A stretch of 5,927 nucleotides of DNA from Bacteroidales bacterium (GCA_004551865.1 SFPR01000073.1:1-5927); one strand, 5' to 3'. Numbered from the stretch's first letter, positions 1 through 5,465 are shown. Notes: generated by a model not told the origin, from the letters alone. A program made the numbers and translations.

Positions 1-35
1 AAATCAACGTCTGTGCTGTCTATAATTATTTTCAT
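1..35 (-). CDS. Possible start of a downstream gene, cut by the window edge
   Basis: After recT and the hairpin at 46-84, an ATG at 35-33 opens a frame that stays open to the window edge and would begin MKIIIDSTDVD. The hydrophobic-then-acidic start looks protein-like, and a further gene in the same direction fits the tight operon. Only eleven full codons are visible, and there is no clear Shine-Dalgarno: the nearest G-rich sequence is the GGCGGGT arm of the hairpin, about 10 nt away. I do not recognise the protein. It could equally be chance. Confidence 0.3.
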   Translation of the reverse strand, partial: MKIIIDSTDVD

Positions 36-45
36 AAACAATAAT

Positions 46-84
46 ACCCGCCATACAGATATTAAATTGTTCCATACGGCGGGT
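46..84 (-). terminator. Hairpin after recT, probable (weak) terminator
   Basis: The arms ACCCGCC (46-52) and GGCGGGT (78-84) are perfectly complementary. In the minus-strand RNA the stem extends inward by six more pairs, three of them G-U wobbles. On the plus strand those same positions would be A-C mismatches, so the longer stem exists only in the leftward transcript. It is followed leftward by an AU-rich run (UAUUAUUGUUUAU) rather than a pure U-tract, so termination may be partial. On the plus strand a T5 run follows, which could end antisense transcription. It sits 13 bp past the recT stop. It could instead be a leader hairpin of the possible gene starting at 35. Confidence 0.5.
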
Positions 85-97
85 TTTTCTCCTTGTG

Positions 98-1132
98 TTA
101 GTTATTGAAGAATAAGTCGGACATTTCTTCTTGACTTTCTTCGGCTTTGGGACTTGCTTTTGCCTTTGTAGCCTTTTTCGGCTTTTCGGCGGGTGCTTGT
201 TCGTTTTCGGTGGTTTCGTCCGTTGTGTCTGAAACTACGCCGTCCTCGTCAATGTTTTCGGGGATATCGGGCGAAACATTGTCGGCTTTGTCGGCAGTGC
301 CGAAGTGGAACTCTTCGCCCTCGCCCATTTCAATAACATTTTCGTCCGCATTGAGTGCTTGTTGCATTTCGATAGACAACGGAGCGTCCCCGCCGCTTAA
401 CAACGCTTTAACGACTTTCCCGCATGCCATAGTGTCAAAGTCTTTATACCAAAACGAAGAATATTTCCATTCGTCTTGTTTCGGGTACTTGCCGAGCAAA
501 TAATCTTCGTAAGATACTTTTTGCATTTTATCGGTGTTTACGCCGTGCCAAGAAAACGCTTGCGAGTAACGGTCGGCGTGTTCAAGTGCATGGTTTTTCG
601 TCCAATACAAACCACGGCGATAACCGTTAAGCAACTCAAAGTAAGCGTAGTAACCAACTACGGGAAGTTTATCTCTTTTATCGGGGTCGGTGATAAAGCG
701 TATTTTCGGTTCGGCGGTGAGCGGGTCAAGTCCGAGATATTCACCTTCTTTCACGGGAATAGCGTTTATCAAGCGGTACTGTCCGCTACGAATAGCAAGT
801 TGTTTCCAACCTTTAACGCCGAGAATAAACTGTGCTTGCGTGGTGTTAGACTTTCTGTCCTTAAACGGTACAAGATAATATTGACCGAGTTGCGGGGAAT
901 GGGCGAGTTTAAGGCTTTCGCCAAGCAATGCGCCGCTTAAAAGTGAAGCGTGCGAACAGTCGGCAAGTGCAGGGGTTGTTGCTACGGCTGATACAATCGC
1001 CGATATAAAACGTGTTGCGCCGTCTTTGCCGAGCATTTCTTCAATGCTCTTTTTCTTGTTTGAGCAAAAAGTGCTGAATGTAAGTTTTGTGTTTTCTTCT
1101 TTCTTAGGTGCTAATGTGTTTGTTAAAGCCAT
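98..1132 (-). CDS. recT: RecT-family single-strand DNA annealing protein
   Basis: This is a phage recombinase that coats single-stranded DNA and anneals it to a complementary strand, working with a partner exonuclease. The 344-aa product shows the RecT core: GALLGESLKLAHSPQLGQYY (about 67-86) followed by LVPF, then FILGVKGWKQLAIRSGQY (about 102-119), an aromatic strand with YRRGLYWTK (about 171-179), and KDFDTMACGKVVKALLS (about 230-246). Residues after about 265 form a low-complexity tail rich in E, D, P, K and A that ends EEMSDLFFNN. This makes the protein longer than many RecT proteins, and the tail resembles a disordered linker with an acidic-hydrophobic tip. The ATG at 1132 has AGGAG at 1143-1147, 10 nt upstream. 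It lies 16 bp after the DUF1351 gene and ends the recombination operon. The likely nuclease partner is the YqaJ-like protein four genes earlier in the same unit. Confidence 0.95.
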   Translation of the reverse strand: MALTNTLAPKKEENTKLTFSTFCSNKKKSIEEMLGKDGATRFISAIVSAVATTPALADCSHASLLSGALLGESLKLAHSPQLGQYYLVPFKDRKSNTTQAQFILGVKGWKQLAIRSGQYRLINAIPVKEGEYLGLDPLTAEPKIRFITDPDKRDKLPVVGYYAYFELLNGYRRGLYWTKNHALEHADRYSQAFSWHGVNTDKMQKVSYEDYLLGKYPKQDEWKYSSFWYKDFDTMACGKVVKALLSGGDAPLSIEMQQALNADENVIEMGEGEEFHFGTADKADNVSPDIPENIDEDGVVSDTTDETTENEQAPAEKPKKATKAKASPKAEESQEEMSDLFFNN

Positions 1133-1148
1133 AATTATTTATCTCCTA

Positions 1149-2024
1149 TTATATTTTTTCATATTGAATATCATTGTTTTCAAAAAACTCACGGAGTGCG
1201 AGTAATTGTTCTTTTGTTGCCGTAATTCTAAAAGACATTTCGTAAGTTTTCGGCTTTGTCAGAATATCGCCGTTAGCCGATAATGTAACCGTTTTCGGCT
1301 GTTCTTTCTCTTCTTCGGCTACTTGTTCGGTTGCTTGCGTTTCGTGTCTTGTAGGCTGTTTTTCGGCTTCCGCTTGTTCTTGCTTTGCACGTTCTTCAAG
1401 GTGTTTTCTGTATTCTTTACGCCGATTGTATTCGGATAACGTTGTCGCAAGGTTAAGCGACTTAAAGTATTCGGTTTTGACTTCAAGATTTTCGTTTTCG
1501 TCCGTAAATGTGGTGTCTATTACGGCGATATCTTCGGCAATCTTATCTTTGATTGCCGTGAGTTCTTTTTCTACAAGTTTTTCGGTGTAGGCTTTATTGA
1601 GCCATTTTTGATTAAATATCTTGTCGAGTGGTACAAGTGCATACAAATCGTTAAACACTTTTGAATAAATATCACCTATAAGGCAACGTTTTTCTTCTTG
1701 CTCTCGTGTCTGATAATCTTTGACTACGCCGTCAATGCGCTTGCTTGCCGTGTCAATAAGGTCTTTAATTTCGTCAACTTCGTTCTTAAACTTCTCAACG
1801 GGTGCAAGGTAATCTCGTGTTTGCTCAATTCGCCAACCGTTAAGTTGTTTCGATAAGCCGTTTAATTTTGCCCTTGCTTCCTTTGCTTCGGGTATCGTTT
1901 GGTCTGTAAAAAGTTGATTGTTGAACGGCTCAATGAGTTGCGATACCCATGCTTTAACTTCGTCTTTGTTCCATTCGACAGGAACAACTTGCCTTGCGTT
2001 TGCATTTAATACTTTAAGTTCCAT
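1149..2024 (-). CDS. DUF1351-family phage protein
   Basis: The 291-aa product matches the DUF1351 pattern of Firmicutes phages. A short N-terminal segment is followed by the conserved helical stretch with EAKEARAKLNGLSKQLNGWR (about 46-65), then YLAPVEKFKNEVDEIKDLID (about 72-91), which is likely coiled coil. A second charged helix follows (about 196-222), then a Q/E/T/K-rich linker (about 222-245). A compact C-terminal module, FRITATKEQLLALREFFENNDIQYEKI, closes the protein. The molecular role is not established; what is known of the family is its frequent position next to recT and other phage recombination genes, so an accessory part in recombination is an inference. No catalytic motif is visible. 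The ATG at 2024 is preceded by AAAAGGAGT (2032-2040), 8 nt away, so the start is well supported. It lies 18 bp after the repeat-protein gene and 16 bp before recT. Confidence 0.88.
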   Translation of the reverse strand: MELKVLNANARQVVPVEWNKDEVKAWVSQLIEPFNNQLFTDQTIPEAKEARAKLNGLSKQLNGWRIEQTRDYLAPVEKFKNEVDEIKDLIDTASKRIDGVVKDYQTREQEEKRCLIGDIYSKVFNDLYALVPLDKIFNQKWLNKAYTEKLVEKELTAIKDKIAEDIAVIDTTFTDENENLEVKTEYFKSLNLATTLSEYNRRKEYRKHLEERAKQEQAEAEKQPTRHETQATEQVAEEEKEQPKTVTLSANGDILTKPKTYEMSFRITATKEQLLALREFFENNDIQYEKI

Positions 2025-2042
2025 TTTTTATACTCCTTTTGA

Positions 2043-2978
2043 TTATTCTTCCACTTCCACAAATTTACCGTTTTTAAGTTTATACCAAGTATCGGGTTTG
2101 ATTGTTTTACCGTCTACTTTATGCATTTTTGCATTGAGTAATGGATATTCTGCACCGTTCCATGCTCCGTATTCTGCAAGAACGATATAACACCCTAATG
2201 CGCCTTTTACTTTGCTATCTCGCCCCCACGCAACGGCTATACCGTTTTTACCCGTGTTGCTTGCGGCTGAGCGGTTACCCGTGTTGGTAGCGGCTGAGCA
2301 GTCACCCGTGTTGCTTGCGGCTGAGCAGTAACCCGTGTTGGTGGCGGCTGAGCAGTCACCCGTGTTGCTTGCGGCTGAGCAGTCACCCGTGTTGGTAGCG
2401 GCTGAGCAGTCACCCGTGTTGGTAGCGGCTGAGTAGTTACCCGTGTTGCTTGCGGCTGAGCGGTTACCCGTGTTGGTAGCGGCTGAGTAGTTACCCGTGT
2501 TGCTTGCGGCTGAGCAGTAACCCGTGTTGCTTGCGGCTGAGCAGTCACCCGTGTTGCTTGCGGCTGAGCAGTCACCCGTGTTGCTTGCGGCTGAGCAGTA
2601 ACCCGTGTTGCTTGCGGCTGAGCAGTCACCCGTGTTTTTCTCTTCTTTGGCAGGTTCAATATGTTCTTTCACATATTCGATATGCGCTTTTGCCAAACCG
2701 AACAAAGTAAGCGACGCACCTATTTTAATTTTTTTTGCCACGACCTTACTATCGTTAGATTTTTCGTCCAATACGTCATCGAGTTCGACTTCGTGAAAGT
2801 TTTGCATATTACCGTAGTCATCACACGGTGCATAGTATCTAAAAACATCTAACGGAGCGAGGCAAGCGTGAAAACCGTTTTCGCATAATTTAGCGTTCGG
2901 CTCTTCGTAGGTCTTGCCTTCTTCAAACTGAAAACCGCGACACTTCATATCTTTGTCAAAACCTTTGTATGCTTTCAT
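2043..2978 (-). CDS. DUF7666-like protein with 14 tandem NTGxxSAA(S/T) repeats
   Basis: The 311-aa product has three parts. The N-terminal domain (about 1-105), with YKGFDKDMKCRGFQFEEGKTY and LCENGFHACLAPLDVFRYY, matches the DUF7666-type domain known from phages and prophages. Residues 115-240 are fourteen 9-residue repeats of form N-T-G-x-x-S-A-A-S/T, with a degenerate fifteenth at 241-249. The C-terminal part (about 246-311) has GIAVAWGRDSKVKGALG and a basic DTWYKLKNGKF ending. Regular short repeats with invariant N, G and A suggest a beta-solenoid or YadA-head-like roll continuing into the GRDSKVKGALG segment; this is inferred, not shown. Ten of the fourteen repeats carry Cys at position 5. 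There is no signal peptide or membrane segment, so it is probably cytoplasmic. Function is unknown. The ATG at 2978 is served by AAGGAG (2989-2994), which overlaps the TAA stop of the nuclease gene. An earlier ATG at 2986 hits TGA after two codons. Confidence 0.85.
   Translation of the reverse strand: MKAYKGFDKDMKCRGFQFEEGKTYEEPNAKLCENGFHACLAPLDVFRYYAPCDDYGNMQNFHEVELDDVLDEKSNDSKVVAKKIKIGASLTLFGLAKAHIEYVKEHIEPAKEEKNTGDCSAASNTGYCSAASNTGDCSAASNTGDCSAASNTGYCSAASNTGNYSAATNTGNRSAASNTGNYSAATNTGDCSAATNTGDCSAASNTGDCSAATNTGYCSAASNTGDCSAATNTGNRSAASNTGKNGIAVAWGRDSKVKGALGCYIVLAEYGAWNGAEYPLLNAKMHKVDGKTIKPDTWYKLKNGKFVEVEE
2259..2636 (-). repeat. 14 x 27-bp in-frame tandem repeat array
   Basis: Fourteen perfect-length 27-bp units encode residues 115-240 of the DUF7666-like protein. 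Only six distinct 27-mers occur. Units 1, 3, 4 and 10 are identical, as are 2, 5 and 12; 6 and 8; 7 and 14; and 9 and 13. Unit 11 is unique by one silent base. Variation is confined to residue 4 (GAC, TAC or AAC), residue 5 (TGC, TAC or CGC), and a linked pair at residues 8-9 (GCA-AGC, or GCT/GCC-ACC). Because 27 is a multiple of three and the units lack stops in other frames, the array creates long spurious ORFs on both strands. It should expand and contract easily by slippage or recombination. Confidence 0.97.
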
Positions 2979-2992
2979 TCTTCCATTTCTCC

Positions 2993-3661
2993 TTAAAAAT
3001 TTATTATTTCGTTCGGTTTCGTCCGAGTGATTACATAGTCTATAAATTCGTTTTCCTTTTGCATAAGGTATTCAATATCAAGTAGGACTTCTTCCCGCCT
3101 TACCGTTCGATATATTGTTTCGGCATAAGGCATTGCGCCGTCATTCGATTTTATATGCGCCATAATATACGCAAACTTGAACATTTCATTGACGGCAAAA
3201 TAATGCAGTATTTGGCAATAGTATTTTTGCGGTATTTTATTCATTGCCCATTCTTTCCTTAACTTCCCGCCGATATCATTCACCGTCTTTATCTCACAAA
3301 AACCTAATTCGCCTGTCACTTTATCTTCCAATAACAAATCAAGGCTTGCCATTTGGTATTCGCTTTGGTATTCCGTCGTATCATTTACAAAAACAATATC
3401 TTTCGGGACGTTGACTTCGTATTGCGGAAAATCAAGCGCAAACAGTGTTGCAAGGGGTTCTTCGGCTTTCGTGCCGTACTCCATTAAAGCATTTACCTTA
3501 CGTTCTTTAACCGCTTTGCCCGTCATTTCGTTCCATAAATCAAGCCGACTGCGGTATTTGTCATAGCCTAATATGCAAGCCGCATCGCTCCCGCCTATGT
3601 GCGTTTTGCGCATTGCGTACCATTCGGGCGATTTGTATTTAACTTCTACTATTTTTGCCAT
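2993..3661 (-). CDS. YqaJ-family viral recombinase (PD-(D/E)XK exonuclease)
   Basis: This nuclease is expected to resect double-stranded DNA ends in the way lambda Exo does and supply single strands to RecT. In the 222-aa form the YqaJ signature is clear: SPEWYAMRKTHIGGSDAACILG (about 11-32), an acidic residue in ASLDLLLE (D108), the ExK motif in GFCEIKT (E123, K125), and a downstream Gln in YYCQILHYF (Q150). These are the usual metal-binding and catalytic positions of the fold. Length is normal for the family. I chose the ATG at 3661, but a GTG at 3670 (225 aa) is possible. Neither has a strong SD: AAAGAG lies 8 nt before the GTG, and GGAT about 11 nt before the ATG. The start lies inside the 3' end of the HTH gene in another frame (23-32 bp overlap), so translational coupling is likely. 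Its partner RecT is encoded in the same operon but separated by two genes. Confidence 0.93.
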   Translation of the reverse strand: MAKIVEVKYKSPEWYAMRKTHIGGSDAACILGYDKYRSRLDLWNEMTGKAVKERKVNALMEYGTKAEEPLATLFALDFPQYEVNVPKDIVFVNDTTEYQSEYQMASLDLLLEDKVTGELGFCEIKTVNDIGGKLRKEWAMNKIPQKYYCQILHYFAVNEMFKFAYIMAHIKSNDGAMPYAETIYRTVRREEVLLDIEYLMQKENEFIDYVITRTKPNEIINF

Positions 3662-3869
3662 ATTCCCCACTATCCACGCTCTTTATAAACTTTGCGCACT
3701 TGCCTATCGTTTGCGCATAAATCTTCGGGTGCAGGGCGTGTTCGATATTAAACAGCGTTTGTACCGTCAAGCCCGTAACACGGCTCGTTTTAAGATATCC
3801 CATGCCCGCCTTTTCTCTCGCCGCTTTTAATCTTTCGCCTACATTTTCCCTTGTTATTTCGTTATTCAT
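3639..3869 (-). CDS. Small XRE-like helix-turn-helix DNA-binding protein
   Basis: This short 76-aa protein has one helix-turn-helix domain: VGERLKAAREKAG (about 10-22), then GYLKTSRVTGLTVQTLFNIE (about 24-43), whose spacing fits helices 2 and 3 of a Cro/CI/XRE fold, then HPKIYAQTIGKCAKFI. There is no ligand or protease domain. It is the first gene after a strong promoter and precedes the recombination genes, so it probably regulates this unit, perhaps by repressing its own promoter. An upstream in-frame ATG at 3893 would add eight residues, but it has no SD and coincides with the predicted transcription start, so using it would require a leaderless message. The ATG at 3869 has AAGGA at 3883-3887 on the predicted transcript, which is why I prefer it. 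The gene ends inside the nuclease gene. Confidence 0.82.
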   Translation of the reverse strand: MNNEITRENVGERLKAAREKAGMGYLKTSRVTGLTVQTLFNIEHALHPKIYAQTIGKCAKFIKSVDSGEYGKNSRS

Positions 3870-3882
3870 TGTTTTTTCTTGT

Positions 3883-3887
3883 TCCTT
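3883..3887 (-). promoter_or_regulatory. Ribosome binding site deciding the HTH start
   Basis: The minus strand reads AAGGA here, 13 nt before the ATG at 3869. The spacing is a little long, but this is the only SD-like sequence on the predicted transcript before the gene. It lies inside the first codons of the longer alternative reading (ATG at 3893), which itself lacks any SD. Confidence 0.5.
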
Positions 3888-3899
3888 TTTCATAGTTTT

Positions 3900-3928
3900 A
3901 TTTTATCACAATCGGTAAATGATTGCAA
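3900..3928 (-). promoter_or_regulatory. Sigma-A-type promoter of the recombination operon
   Basis: On the minus strand the -35 box is TTGCAA (3928-3923; 4 of 6 consensus bases) and the -10 box is TAAAAT (3905-3900; 5 of 6). They are separated by exactly 17 bp. The spacer ends in TGA, giving an extended -10 (TGnTAAAAT). The predicted start of transcription is about position 3893. The site lies in the only gap between the FtsK-like gene and the HTH gene, so the five genes from the HTH protein to RecT can be transcribed apart from the upstream block. No clear intrinsic terminator precedes it, so read-through from upstream is also possible. Confidence 0.72.
3906..3928. promoter_or_regulatory. Candidate operator dyad between -35 and -10
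   Basis: On the plus strand, CAATC (3909-3913) and GATTG (3921-3925) form a perfect inverted repeat with a 7-bp centre. The imperfect arms extend to 3906-3913 and 3921-3928. The dyad fills the spacer and overlaps the -35 box, a typical place for a Cro/CI-type repressor to block polymerase. The XRE-like protein encoded immediately downstream is the obvious candidate binder; that link is inferred. Confidence 0.5.
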
Positions 3929-3929
3929 G

Positions 3930-3949
3930 TAATTTCATATAATTTCATA
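3930..3949. repeat. Two tandem TAATTTCATA repeats upstream of the promoter
   Basis: Two perfect copies of the 10-bp sequence TAATTTCATA (3930-3939 and 3940-3949) lie directly upstream of the -35 box. The 10-bp period places both copies on the same face of the helix, as expected for paired protein sites. They could be activator or repressor sites or an AT-rich upstream promoter element. The plus-strand TATAAT formed at their junction lacks a partner -35. Confidence 0.5.
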
Positions 3950-3959
3950 AAAACGTTTT
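3950..3959. repeat. 10-bp palindrome AAAACGTTTT
   Basis: This perfect palindrome overlaps the first two bases, read from the left, of the FtsK-like gene's stop codon and sits next to the tandem 10-bp repeats. It could be a separate regulator site of the promoter region. It is too short, AT-rich and loopless to be a good terminator. A palindrome of this length may also occur by chance. Confidence 0.3.
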
Positions 3960-4974
3960 AAGAAAAGCATTGTATTTTACGGATACGCCCTTGCATATCA
4001 CGATACAGTGCTTCACCGTTTCCCCGCAGATTTTCTGCGCCGTTCTGTTCTAATACTACACGGCTATCGACCTTGCTTGCACACTTAAAAGCGATACGGC
4101 AAGGGATATTTGCTTTTATAAGCCCCGTACATACGCTTGCTTGCGGGCGTTGCGTTGCTAAAATCAAATGCACGCCGCACGCGCGTCCGAGTTGCGCTAT
4201 CTTTATAAGTCGTTGTTCGATATCTTTGTTGCCGTGCATTATCAAGTCGGCAAACTCGTCCACGATAACGACTTGTTTTGTTCCCGTATAGACCGTTGTA
4301 TTTGCCTTAGCCATTTGCATATAGCGATTGTCGATTACGTCGCAGACGGCGTTTAACAAACGATTAGCCGTCCGAATATCGGTTGCGATAGTGGGGCAAA
4401 TATCGTCTTTATAGCGTTCCGCCTTATATCTTGTAAATTCAACTTTTTTTGTGTCAATAAGCACGAATGCGATATTGTCAAACTTTTTCTTGTCGATAAA
4501 AGACGATATAATATTGTGCAATAGCGTACTTTTTCCGCTCCCGCTCGCTCCCGCGATAAGCAAGTGCGGACAATCAAGCAAGTTATTTTTCACGACCTCG
4601 CCCGTTTGCTCGTCAATGCCTAAAAAATATTCGTTGCTTTTAAGCGGTTGTTTTACGTCCGCAAGCGATATATAATTGCGCTCCGACTTCTCAACCATAA
4701 TTGCGAAGGTTGCGCCCGCAACGCCGTCAAGGTCGTTTGAAAGCGATACGGCGGGATAGTTAGCCGATAAAATAAACTTCACCGCCTTAAATGCCTTTTC
4801 AAGGCTTGTAACTTGTCGGAGGTTCGGTAGTTTATAATATGCTTTATAGTAAAATGCGGTTTCTTTATGGGCTAAAAAAGTGATATACACGCCCATTTCG
4901 GCGAAGAGTGATTGCACGGTTTTGCCGATACAATCACCGCCCGCCATGTCAAACGTTAGTAATTGTTTTTTCAT
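3958..4974 (-). CDS. Stand-alone FtsK/SpoIIIE-type DNA translocase ATPase
   Basis: The 338-aa protein carries the FtsK/SpoIIIE motor fold. An N-terminal region (about 1-110) with little recognisable similarity leads into the beta-type segment before the motor (LGIDEQTGEVVKNNLLDCPHLLIAG). Walker A is GASGSGKS (142-149, K148), Walker B is VVIVDEFADL (D239-E240), and the ILATQRP motif (about 271-277) follows, then a SRVVLEQNGAENL segment typical of FtsK-like ATPases. The N-terminal membrane domain and the C-terminal winged-helix gamma domain of cellular FtsK are absent, so this is a soluble motor core. A role in moving phage or element DNA is plausible; Tn916-type elements also carry FtsK-like genes, so an integrative element cannot be excluded. 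I chose the ATG at 4974 because it overlaps the previous stop as ATGA (coupled translation). The open frame reaches a TTG at 5004, inside the preceding gene, with no support. Confidence 0.9.
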   Translation of the reverse strand: MKKQLLTFDMAGGDCIGKTVQSLFAEMGVYITFLAHKETAFYYKAYYKLPNLRQVTSLEKAFKAVKFILSANYPAVSLSNDLDGVAGATFAIMVEKSERNYISLADVKQPLKSNEYFLGIDEQTGEVVKNNLLDCPHLLIAGASGSGKSTLLHNIISSFIDKKKFDNIAFVLIDTKKVEFTRYKAERYKDDICPTIATDIRTANRLLNAVCDVIDNRYMQMAKANTTVYTGTKQVVIVDEFADLIMHGNKDIEQRLIKIAQLGRACGVHLILATQRPQASVCTGLIKANIPCRIAFKCASKVDSRVVLEQNGAENLRGNGEALYRDMQGRIRKIQCFS

Positions 4975-5213
4975 TCTTCTATTTTTTTCGGGTATTCCGA
5001 CCAATAAAGGTTTGATATGTCAAAAGCGTATTCTTTCGCCTTTGGGGGTGTGAAATAGTCATAAGCATTAAAAAGCAAATGATTTTTGCTATATGGTACG
5101 GTTTGAATGGAAAAAGGTATTCCATCGGCGTTTACTCTACAAACAAGGTAATTGCCGCTTTCTTCGGGTAATTCTTCGGTTGCTTTATGCCATGTTAACT
5201 TCCAATCTTTCAT
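4971..5213 (-). CDS. Small DUF551-like phage protein
   Basis: The 80-aa product begins WKLTWHKATEELPEESGNYLV and ends with SNLYWSEYPKKIEE. This W-x(n)-LPEESGxYLV...W-x-E-x-P layout resembles the small DUF551-type proteins found in many phages and prophages, whose function is not known. The match is by pattern only. The ATG at 5213 has AAAGGAG (5223-5229) 9 nt upstream, and that SD overlaps the TAA of the preceding gene. Its own TGA overlaps the FtsK-like start, so the two are probably translated together. Confidence 0.75.
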   Translation of the reverse strand: MKDWKLTWHKATEELPEESGNYLVCRVNADGIPFSIQTVPYSKNHLLFNAYDYFTPPKAKEYAFDISNLYWSEYPKKIEE

Positions 5214-5227
5214 TGTTTTATGCTCCT

Positions 5228-5452
5228 TTAATCACAAACATAATAAGACGATACTATAATAATATCCTTTTTTGCGTCATAGTAATATGCATAATCATAA
5301 TACGGTTCTTGACAAGAATAAATACATTCCACGCTATCATTGTAAACGCCGTAATCGTTCTGATAAAACAGTTTTATTGCGCTATCCTCTTCGAACATAA
5401 GTTTATCGTTTGCAAATTCCTCAAATTCTTTTTTCGTTTTAAATTTTTCCAT
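5228..5452 (-). CDS. Hypothetical 74-aa acidic, tyrosine-rich protein
   Basis: I do not recognise this protein. An N-terminal charged helix (EKFKTKKEFEEFANDKL) is followed by a tyrosine-rich part: 12 of 74 residues are Tyr, including PYYDYAYYYD. It has 16 acidic against 8 lysine residues, with no arginine, so it is net acidic. There is no signal peptide or membrane helix. The ATG at 5452 follows AAAGGAGT (5458-5465) by 5-6 nt, which strongly supports it as a real gene. The SD is directly preceded by the hairpin at 5466-5485. Its stop lies within the SD of the next gene. Confidence 0.72.
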   Translation of the reverse strand: MEKFKTKKEFEEFANDKLMFEEDSAIKLFYQNDYGVYNDSVECIYSCQEPYYDYAYYYDAKKDIIIVSSYYVCD

Positions 5453-5465
5453 GTTACACTCCTTT

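Noticed and set aside
476..940. Plus-strand open frame of 154 aa
   Set aside because: It lies entirely antisense to the well-supported recT gene and matches no family I recognise. The other plus-strand frames (for example 147-503, 1918-2190, 5093-5476) are rejected for the same reason.
2259..2636. CRISPR array or diversity-generating retroelement target
   Set aside because: The repeats are contiguous with no spacers and encode protein, so this is not CRISPR. The variable codons end in C, as in retroelement targets, but many adenines (for example in the AAC for Asn) are unchanged, the S/T change is linked to a neighbouring codon, and no template repeat or reverse transcriptase is in the window.
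2237..2659. Minus-strand open frame of 140 aa with TRVTAQPQA-type repeats inside the repeat array
   Set aside because: It is the out-of-frame reading of the 27-bp array, which is open because the unit is a multiple of three without stops. The DUF7666 frame has a proper SD and conserved flanking domains.
2984..2986. Earlier ATG before the DUF7666-like gene
   Set aside because: It reads ATG GAA GAA TGA, so it stops after three codons, and it lies only a few bases from the SD.
3915..3943. Plus-strand promoter using TATAAT at 3938-3943
   Set aside because: No -35-like sequence lies 16-18 bp upstream, and no plus-strand gene follows. The TATAAT arises from the junction of the two tandem repeats.
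4353..4577. Minus-strand 74-aa open frame inside the FtsK-like gene
   Set aside because: It overlaps the Walker A region in another frame, has no SD and looks unlike a folded protein.
4975..5004. TTG start that would lengthen the FtsK-like protein by ten residues
   Set aside because: The ATG at 4974 forms an ATGA overlap with the preceding stop, the usual coupled arrangement. The TTG lies within the preceding gene and lacks an SD.
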